Shown piece by piece: positions 25,608-32,480 of a stretch of DNA of 64,000 nucleotides. Each line of letters begins with the position of its first letter. Positions within the stretch are counted from its first letter, which is position 1. The notes beneath the pieces are model-generated. The model saw nothing but the letters and a program-made list of their open reading frames with translations. It was not told where the DNA came from and ran no database searches. The DNA is from Syntrophotalea acetylenivorans. GTDB taxonomy: Bacteria > Desulfobacterota > Desulfuromonadia > Desulfuromonadales > Syntrophotaleaceae. Where the stretch lies: positions 868,001-932,000 of the forward strand of contig NZ_CP015519.1 in the NCBI RefSeq assembly GCF_001887775.1. The letters run 5' to 3'. The translations under genes were made by a program, and so were the position numbers.

Positions 25608-26771
25608 TTAAACAAGAAACTCCGTCACGTCCAATGCCGTTTCGCCACCTTTGAAATGCAGACACATCTTCCCATCTGGAGAATCAAAAAAATGAACATG
25701 CCAATACATTCGATCCTCTTTATTTGTCACATTCAGCTTAGGTAAAAGCTCAACAAACTTATCCATCTTTAAAAGCAGAACTTTTTCTGGTGAGCCACAA
25801 CCAAAGGCAAGATATGATTCCTTATATTTTTCTAAGACCTCATTGAAATGGGGATGATATGCGTACCAATAGTAGGTTTTATCGCCGGTGATATGTGATT
25901 TTGATACAAGGCAGCGTACAGAAATCGATTTGTCCACTGTAGCGTAAAGAGTCCTTGTCGTACGCTTTAAATCTTTCTGCATATACTCTGCTACGTGTTC
26001 AGCAACTTCTTTATTAAAGCCTACAGGGACAAACTTCTTCTCTTTTGTCGACGTGGTCTCTTCTTCACCATTCGAAACTTCTACGTCATGTAGGTCCTCA
26101 GCCGTCGTTGCCAACAAATCTACAACGAAATCTAGCTTAGTAAGCTCAAGGGGGGTCAAAACTGAACGGATTTTTGTGATTGTTGCCTGATCATCAGCCG
26201 CCTCTTTGATATCGACCAGCTTAATCAGTGCCTCTGCACTTATAAGTCGCATATCCCAGGCATGCCGAGAACCACGAACCTGGGCTTCCAGACTATTTGT
26301 GTCTTTCCTACCAACAACGATGAGAATTGAGGAGTTTTCAGTTATCTCCCCGACTGCAATGAGGGCTTTTCTATAATCAGCTATCTTGTCAAGATTGATT
26401 GTGTAAGCATCTGTCGTCTTCACTTCAACAACAATGCTGTAACCATTAGGGAAGGTCCAAATACCGTCGAAACCGATCGCGTTAACCTTGCCCTGATACA
26501 GTCCATACTTCACATCACAATCGAGACGTTGCCCCAGTTCATTCACAATGTCCTGAAGCACCAATCCACTGTTTAAAAAGGATTTTTCAAGGCACTCACG
26601 CAGATAGATCCCTAGCTGCTCAGTAGGAATAGCAGAAAACAGCTCACGGAGTTCTAGAGATGTCTTGTTGCCATCCTTTAGGGTGCCATCACCCGCAATA
26701 GCAGTTAATTGCTGCACCTTTTTATCTTGAAAATCGACACCGTTTGTTTTCCATAGTTGCAACAGAGACAT
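25608..26771 (-). CDS. PD-(D/E)XK nuclease encoded with the type I RM system
   Basis: A 387-residue protein whose residues 100-125 contain a clear restriction-like core: Asp102 in GFDGIW, and Glu116 and Lys118 in IVVEVKTTDAY. The C-terminal half (about 250-387) is a separate domain with many aromatic residues (TYYWYAYHPHF) and no family I can name. The gene begins 14 bases after the hsdM stop, with GAGGGG six bases before its ATG, so it belongs to the hsd operon. HsdR has its own nuclease domain, so this is an extra nuclease, perhaps a helper, a target sensor or a second effector. Confidence 0.75.
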   Translation of the reverse strand: MSLLQLWKTNGVDFQDKKVQQLTAIAGDGTLKDGNKTSLELRELFSAIPTEQLGIYLRECLEKSFLNSGLVLQDIVNELGQRLDCDVKYGLYQGKVNAIGFDGIWTFPNGYSIVVEVKTTDAYTINLDKIADYRKALIAVGEITENSSILIVVGRKDTNSLEAQVRGSRHAWDMRLISAEALIKLVDIKEAADDQATITKIRSVLTPLELTKLDFVVDLLATTAEDLHDVEVSNGEEETTSTKEKKFVPVGFNKEVAEHVAEYMQKDLKRTTRTLYATVDKSISVRCLVSKSHITGDKTYYWYAYHPHFNEVLEKYKESYLAFGCGSPEKVLLLKMDKFVELLPKLNVTNKEDRMYWHVHFFDSPDGKMCLHFKGGETALDVTEFLV

Positions 26772-26785
26772 TTCATTCCCCTCGT

Positions 26786-28282
26786 TTAGGACAGTTCTTC
26801 CTCTTCTCCCAAATCCTCAGCAATCAATCGAAACTGCTCCAGCGCCGCTTCAAGATCCTGCACGATTTCAGCAGCGATAACACCCGGCTCAGGCAGATTG
26901 TCCGAATCCTCCAGCGAATCGTCTTTGAGCCAAAAGATATCGAGGCTTGCCTTATCGCGGGCGATCAGATCTTCATAATCATAGCAGCGCCAGCGGCCGT
27001 CCGCATTCTCCTCATTCCAGGTGGCGGTACGTTGTTTGCGATTGGCTGGATTGTAAAGCTCGACGAACTCATCCAGATCGCTGCGCTTTAGCGGGTTGGT
27101 TTTGAGGGTGAAGTGCATGTTGGTGCGCAGATCGTAGATCCACAGTTTCTTGGTCCACGGCGTTTCACTGGCTGGTTTACGGTCGAAGAAGATGACGTTC
27201 GCCTTCACACCTTGCGCGTAAAACAGGCCGGTCGGCAGCCGAAGAACGGTGTGGACGTCGCATTCGTGCAGCAGCTTGCGGCGGATGGTCTCCCCTGCCC
27301 CGCCTTCGAACAATACGTTGTCTGGCACAACCACGGCGGCGCGGCCATGTTGCTTGAGCAGGGTCTTCACGTGCTGCATAAAGTTAAGCTGTTTGTTCGA
27401 GGTGGTGGCCCAAAAGTCGTCACGCTCGACGGTTTCCTTCTCCTTGGCCACCTTGCCATCTTCACCAACGATGGTGGTGCTGCTCTTTTTGCCAAAGGGA
27501 GGATTGGTAAGGATGATGTCGAAGCGGTCGCCCGGGTCGGCGGCGAGGGAATCGCTGACAGCCAAAGGCAAAGCAGTATCGTCACTGCCGATGCCGTGCA
27601 GCATCAGGTTCATGGCGCAGAGGCGTGCTGTCGACTGCACCAGTTCCCAGCCCTTGAAGGTGCCTTGTTTGAGCTTTTTACGTTCGTCCTTGGTCATATG
27701 GGGATAGTTGTCAACAAGGCTGTCGTGGGCGGCGAGCAGAAATCCACCGGTACCACATGCCGGGTCGCAGATCGTTTCACCCGGTTTGGGGGCGATGACG
27801 TCGACGATGGCCTGGATCAGCGGCCGTGGCGTGAAATACTGGCCGGCACCGCTCTTAGTGTCCTGCGCGTTTTTCTCCAGCAACCCTTCATAGGCATCGC
27901 CTTTGACATCGGCACTCATCACCGACCAGTTTTCGCTGCCGATCAGATCGACGATTAGGCGACGCAGCTTCGCCGGATCCTGGAATTTGTTCTGCGACTT
28001 GTTAAAGATCAGCCCGAGCAGACCCTTCTCATTGCCGAGATTTTCAAGAGTGTGGCGATAATGGTCAAACAGTTCATCACCGTCCTTTTTCACCAGTGTC
28101 GGCCATGAGTAATCGGCTGGGACGTTGCTTTTCTGGTTGTAGGGCGGTTTGGTCCGTTCGTCGGCCATCTTGAGGAAAAGCAGATAAGTGAGCTGCTCGA
28201 CGTAGTCGCCATAGCTCATGCCGTCGTCGCGGAGGACGTTACAATAATTCCAGAGTTTGCTGACAATTGCTGCTGGGGTCAT
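26786..28282 (-). CDS. hsdM: type I restriction-modification methyltransferase subunit
   Basis: A 498-residue N6-adenine methyltransferase. The SAM-binding motif DPACGTGGF is near residue 172 and the catalytic NPPF near 258; the N-terminal helical HsdM domain is present (CNVLRDDGMSYGDYVEQLTYLLFLKM). Two HsdM with one HsdS would form the modifying enzyme; adding HsdR gives the restriction complex. The gene is intact. It is separated from hsdS by two inserted genes, unlike the usual adjacent hsdM-hsdS order, and followed after 14 bases by an extra nuclease gene. Confidence 0.95.
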   Translation of the reverse strand: MTPAAIVSKLWNYCNVLRDDGMSYGDYVEQLTYLLFLKMADERTKPPYNQKSNVPADYSWPTLVKKDGDELFDHYRHTLENLGNEKGLLGLIFNKSQNKFQDPAKLRRLIVDLIGSENWSVMSADVKGDAYEGLLEKNAQDTKSGAGQYFTPRPLIQAIVDVIAPKPGETICDPACGTGGFLLAAHDSLVDNYPHMTKDERKKLKQGTFKGWELVQSTARLCAMNLMLHGIGSDDTALPLAVSDSLAADPGDRFDIILTNPPFGKKSSTTIVGEDGKVAKEKETVERDDFWATTSNKQLNFMQHVKTLLKQHGRAAVVVPDNVLFEGGAGETIRRKLLHECDVHTVLRLPTGLFYAQGVKANVIFFDRKPASETPWTKKLWIYDLRTNMHFTLKTNPLKRSDLDEFVELYNPANRKQRTATWNEENADGRWRCYDYEDLIARDKASLDIFWLKDDSLEDSDNLPEPGVIAAEIVQDLEAALEQFRLIAEDLGEEEELS

Positions 28283-28343
28283 ATTTTATCTCATACTTAA
28301 ATAACTAAAATTCAGACTTTTATCAAAAAGAATCAAATAATAA

Positions 28344-29966
28344 TCAACCAGACAGGTACTCCAATACTGCTGATGTAGCCACATTCATTATTTTTCGGGA
28401 TCTTTTTGGTCCAATATAATGTGCTTTTTGAAAAACTGACTCATTAGATGCAAGTGTTTTACCGATATTATCGATACCAATTGAAATTAACGCGTCTTTC
28501 TGATGGCGCGTCAGATCCAGCACCTCAACAGAACGTTGAAGTAGCTGATTAATTATCTGTGAGGTATCAGCCTCTACTGTGGACCCTACTTCTGCAACTA
28601 ACTCTCCAAAAACACTATAGTTTGCACCATATTCGGTAAACCGCTTAATAGACAGTCCTTTACGCAAGTCAGAAATGAAAGTTATCGGGTTAGAAGAAGG
28701 CGATGCGAGACAGCCAATATTTATGGAATACCTTGTCCCTATTTCACGGCGTGTAGCAACAACACCTGAATCAAGTTTACTTACAACACCAGTGTACGTT
28801 AACAAACGAAGGGCCTCTTTCACCGCTTCGGGAGCGTCACGATGTACCCAAAAAAAACAAGTTCTTTCACTCTTGCCGTCAGCTTTCCAAGACTCATTCT
28901 TCCGAATTGCATCGTTGACAATTGTTTCCTCAACAAATTTACGGCCCCAATCTATTAAAGCTCTATGGCCAGCATATCTTTCAGCCAAACCGCTATGTTC
29001 GGACCAAATATTACTTCGGTAGAACTCTTTGATTGCTGACTGAACTTCACCGGACCTCAACTTTGGAGCTAAAGCCACTGTTTTCAACAATAGTCTAGGG
29101 TTACCACTTACGGCAAAGGCCAGCGCATCAAAGTTTTCACCGTTACGTTCGATATCTTTTTGTAAATCCGAATCTGCCTGTCTATAAATTATTTCCCGCA
29201 TCTGATCCCGATAACCTGGGTCCGTTACCTCTCGATGAAGCGATTCAATCCTTGCATCATGGGCAGCCTCAAAAGTAGCCCCATAGGCGGTAACACCAGG
29301 ATATACTGCAGCATTACATGTCATATAAGGAGACCGAAGGTCCCTAAAAAGCGTAAAAAACTGCCGTTGTTGTTCTGGCCGAAAAATATGAGCAGCTTCA
29401 TCAAAGAGAATATTTATTCGCCTTAAACCCAACTCAGCACATAAGTCTTGGATAGAGTCACGGAAATCTTCAACATCAGGGATGGCAGACGTATCAATTT
29501 GTGTACCTGGGTTTTTAAAGGAATTTTCAAAATCCTGCACAACCTTTTCGAGACGCGTTGGCTCGCCGGCAGATCCGTCACCATCACCAGCGAGAACACG
29601 AGCGGCGCCCAGTCCCCTTCCTAAGAGCCCTATACTATATAATGTTCTTAAGATTCTTGAACTTAGTCGGGCAAGCATCCAGTGCTGGAACTGCAATGGG
29701 TCATTAGTATGTAACAAAGAGCTCTTTACGAATGATACATAGACAGGAAGCACACCCTCTTCCGACAATGAAGACAACTGTTCTTGCTCGCAGACACGCA
29801 AAAGAAGTGATTTTCCAGTCCCACGACTGCCTTCTATTACCAGAGGCGTTGGCCCCTTAAGCATAGCGACTAGTTGGTCATCTCTCTCTGTGCGAACATA
29901 AAAACTTAGAACCTCTTCTGGGCGAATATCTTCAGTCCGAATTATAAATTCTCTTGTCTGACTCAT
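28344..29966 (-). CDS. P-loop (ORC/STAND-like) ATPase inside the hsd operon
   Basis: A 540-residue ATPase. Walker A is GSRGTGKS at residues 46-53; Walker B is INILFDEAAH near 190; arginine-rich sensor-like segments follow, and helices near 300-420 resemble the winged-helix part of ORC/Cdc6-like ATPases. The last 60 residues form a helical repeat (SIGIDNIGKTLAS and YIGPKRSRKIMNVA) that looks like a helix-hairpin-helix or SAM-type module. The start overlaps the stop of the preceding HEPN-like gene by four bases (ATGA), so the two are translationally coupled. It is not a standard part of a type I RM system and probably works with its partner as a sensor ATPase. Confidence 0.75.
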   Translation of the reverse strand: MSQTREFIIRTEDIRPEEVLSFYVRTERDDQLVAMLKGPTPLVIEGSRGTGKSLLLRVCEQEQLSSLSEEGVLPVYVSFVKSSLLHTNDPLQFQHWMLARLSSRILRTLYSIGLLGRGLGAARVLAGDGDGSAGEPTRLEKVVQDFENSFKNPGTQIDTSAIPDVEDFRDSIQDLCAELGLRRINILFDEAAHIFRPEQQRQFFTLFRDLRSPYMTCNAAVYPGVTAYGATFEAAHDARIESLHREVTDPGYRDQMREIIYRQADSDLQKDIERNGENFDALAFAVSGNPRLLLKTVALAPKLRSGEVQSAIKEFYRSNIWSEHSGLAERYAGHRALIDWGRKFVEETIVNDAIRKNESWKADGKSERTCFFWVHRDAPEAVKEALRLLTYTGVVSKLDSGVVATRREIGTRYSINIGCLASPSSNPITFISDLRKGLSIKRFTEYGANYSVFGELVAEVGSTVEADTSQIINQLLQRSVEVLDLTRHQKDALISIGIDNIGKTLASNESVFQKAHYIGPKRSRKIMNVATSAVLEYLSG

Positions 29967-30679
29967 GATGAGCTTGGGCCTCCGACAACAATTCTTATCT
30001 GTTCAATATGATCTAACTGACCAACGACAATTGTCTCAATGACAGAAAGATCCTCGGGTGGCAATTCTTTTAAATAGCGTGAACAAAAACAAAAAGCGAC
30101 TACAAGTCGTACAGTTTCTGCTTTTTCATGCCAAAGGCTAAACACCTCGTCGTCAAACTCAAATGAGTCTGGAAGTGGGATATTGCTTGGCACATTCCCA
30201 TGGATAGTCTCTGAAAGCTCTCGATAAATCGTACTTGCCATACTTTGAAAATTTTTTGCGTGGGTAGAGATTTCCGGGAAAAAGGCCTTACAAAAGCGGG
30301 TTCCCAGGGGACTAGTATCTGGCGCGACAAGTTTACCCCAAATGGTGTCAGATATATTGTTCAACCACTCTCTTAGTTCGACTATGTTTGCCGATAAATA
30401 AACGCCCTGGATGCATAATTCCAAAACTAACCTTAAACATTTGAAGGCATTTCGATATTGTCCTTGAGCGAGGTTTAGCATAGCCGTCAAATACTCTTCA
30501 CCAGCTTTTCTATACAGAAAAAGCTCTGGCTTAGAGGCTAGGACGCTACACCACTTTGTTAAATCATCGCCTAGTGCGCAGCTTTTATTCATTTTAGCTA
30601 TATTACCCTCATCCAAAGATACACTGAGCGTCCCAGTGCAAACTTGGTGAAGTTCTTCAAGCATTTTTTTTGTAGGCAT
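29963..30679 (-). CDS. helical protein, HEPN-like, partner of the ATPase
   Basis: A 238-residue, almost wholly helical protein. Residues 75-95 (YRNAFKCLRLVLELCIQG) and 150-161 (TIYRELSETIHG) resemble the two core helices of HEPN-type domains, with Arg153 and His160 in an R-x6-H spacing close to the HEPN ribonuclease motif. This is an inference from pattern only. The protein starts 11 bases after the hsdS stop and its end overlaps the ATPase start. If the fold is right, an RNase effector with a coupled ATPase would recall PrrC, where both functions are in one protein embedded in an hsd locus. A purely structural role is the alternative. Confidence 0.55.
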   Translation of the reverse strand: MPTKKMLEELHQVCTGTLSVSLDEGNIAKMNKSCALGDDLTKWCSVLASKPELFLYRKAGEEYLTAMLNLAQGQYRNAFKCLRLVLELCIQGVYLSANIVELREWLNNISDTIWGKLVAPDTSPLGTRFCKAFFPEISTHAKNFQSMASTIYRELSETIHGNVPSNIPLPDSFEFDDEVFSLWHEKAETVRLVVAFCFCSRYLKELPPEDLSVIETIVVGQLDHIEQIRIVVGGPSSS

Positions 30680-30690
30680 TATCGTCCTAT

Positions 30691-32088
30691 TTAGTTAGTC
30701 AATCGTCCTGAGAAAGCTTGTTTTAGGATCGACTGGCGCATACGGCCGGCGCGGCACAGATTGGCGTCGATCTGGGCTTCTGTTTCGGCGACAATGGAGA
30801 GGAGGCGTTCGACTTCAGCGGTGACTTGTAGTTGTTCGGCGAGCGGCGGGAGAGCAACTAGCAAACTCCGTATTTGCTCCAAACTCAACCCAGGCTTTCC
30901 AGCACCATAAGCCCAATCCTCTAGCTGTCTACGGCCGTTTGCAGGGGAAACGATCCAAAAATAAAGAAACTCTGAAATTGAAATGAGACAAGGCTTCAGC
31001 AATGCCACATGCTGACTTACAAATGCCCTTTCTTCCAGACCAAGTACAAGCGCTGACTTAGTGACATTTGCTCCCGTGATTGTCACTAGAATGTCATGGT
31101 TCGTTACTGCGCTTCGAATTCCCTCTGCTTTGCTCGGGACATTCACTCTTGCGACATTTTTCAGTACCAAACTATCTGTTTTAATATCCTGGGCTCGAAT
31201 AAATAGAGGGCCTGAGTCTGCGTAACTGCCACCCCAGCCACGCGAACCACTAGTAACCAAATGAGTTAGTTGCTCAATACTCGCCCAACACCACCCCTCA
31301 GGCAACTCCGGCAGGTCAGTGGTATCCGGCGCAACAGGTTCTTTGTACTTCCCTCTCCCCTGCCATTTCTCCCGCCGCTCGACAAGAATCTGCTCCAACA
31401 GTTTATCGGCAGGTTCAACATCGGGATGCTGCCTGCGCCACTCTTCGGTGAGTTTTCCTTCGACGGCGGCTTTGAGGACGGCGGCTTTGTAGCGTTTGAG
31501 ATTGACCTTGACGCGCTTGAGATTGGCGACGGCTTCGTTGAGGCGGGAGAATTGCTTTTCGATTTCCGCGACGATGCGTTTTTGTTGCGCCTCTGGAGCA
31601 ATAGGAATTTTTTGTTCTTTTAGGTAAGTTGTAGAGACACGTTTTTGTCCAACAGCCCCTGTCATGTAACGCGCAGCGATCCCTCGAAAGTTTTGACTCG
31701 AAACGAAATAGTAGAGATATCGTGCGTCAATCTCAGGCTTTGGCCGTAAAACATGAAATTCTGTGGAACCGAAACCATAGCCATTTGCTACCTTGGGAAC
31801 TATAGCCATTTTTCCGTTTTCCATGCAGGGTGTTATTTTCGCAAAAAGAACATCTCCTTGTTTGAATCCCGTAAAACCCTTTTTAACTTCAGAGGCAGGT
31901 CTTTCAAGCGAAACATCAATTGAACCATCGCCTGCACCTACAGCTGGCATTGGCACAAATGACACCAAAAGGTCGTCGGGGATTTCGGCCTTATTTAGTC
32001 GCGGATTTACTTCACAGATTTCACCAATTTTGGCTACAGACCAGTTCGCCGGAAGCATTTGAGCTCTCATTTCTTTCACAATACACAA
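30691..32088 (-). CDS. hsdS: type I RM specificity subunit
   Basis: A 465-residue HsdS with two target-recognition domains (about 10-150 and 245-400), each followed by a conserved helical region (QQKRIVAEIEKQFSRLNEAV and LQVTAEVERLLSIVAETEAQ) that sets the spacing between half-sites. The recognised DNA site cannot be read from sequence. The start is uncertain: ATG codons at 32088, 32070 and 32058 are all possible. It lies between the small membrane-protein gene and the HEPN-like gene in one operon. Confidence 0.93.
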   Translation of the reverse strand: MCIVKEMRAQMLPANWSVAKIGEICEVNPRLNKAEIPDDLLVSFVPMPAVGAGDGSIDVSLERPASEVKKGFTGFKQGDVLFAKITPCMENGKMAIVPKVANGYGFGSTEFHVLRPKPEIDARYLYYFVSSQNFRGIAARYMTGAVGQKRVSTTYLKEQKIPIAPEAQQKRIVAEIEKQFSRLNEAVANLKRVKVNLKRYKAAVLKAAVEGKLTEEWRRQHPDVEPADKLLEQILVERREKWQGRGKYKEPVAPDTTDLPELPEGWCWASIEQLTHLVTSGSRGWGGSYADSGPLFIRAQDIKTDSLVLKNVARVNVPSKAEGIRSAVTNHDILVTITGANVTKSALVLGLEERAFVSQHVALLKPCLISISEFLYFWIVSPANGRRQLEDWAYGAGKPGLSLEQIRSLLVALPPLAEQLQVTAEVERLLSIVAETEAQIDANLCRAGRMRQSILKQAFSGRLTN

Positions 32089-32110
32089 CCAATATTTGCA
32101 CTGGGGGGCC

Positions 32111-32458
32111 TCAGCGACCCTTACCTACACCGCGACCGAAACCGAATCCACCTAGGAACCCAAGTAGCGCTATAACAATTTTCTCCGTGAGCTGAACCTC
32201 TCCCTTGAAGAGAGCAACCGCCGCAAGCAGTACAACAAGGACAGCCACCGCAAATATGTAACCAAGGAAACGGCTTGTTACTTTCCCCAATATCTCTGCC
32301 CTCTTCGTTTCCTCCTTTTGAGCGATCTCCTGACTTTTCGCGAGCGGCTCAGTGACTCCCTTTAGCAACTCAGTTAATGCAACCGCCTCCCGCTCAGAAT
32401 TAGATTGTGTGACAACCTGTGGTTCTTGAACGCTTTCAACTACCTGTTTATCAGCCAT
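32111..32458 (-). CDS. small membrane protein in the hsd operon
   Basis: A 115-residue protein. The first 60 residues are charged and helical, probably coiled-coil (VALTELLKGVTEPLAKSQEI), and are followed by two membrane helices (YIFAVAVLVVLLAAVALF and KIVIALLGFLGGFGFG) with a short basic end. It lies 22 bases from both hsdR and hsdS, so it is co-transcribed. I know of no standard role for a membrane protein in a type I system. It might tether the complex near the membrane or be a separate effector; neither is shown. Confidence 0.7.
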   Translation of the reverse strand: MADKQVVESVQEPQVVTQSNSEREAVALTELLKGVTEPLAKSQEIAQKEETKRAEILGKVTSRFLGYIFAVAVLVVLLAAVALFKGEVQLTEKIVIALLGFLGGFGFGRGVGKGR

Positions 32459-32480
32459 GCGAAACCCTCTTTAATTGACT

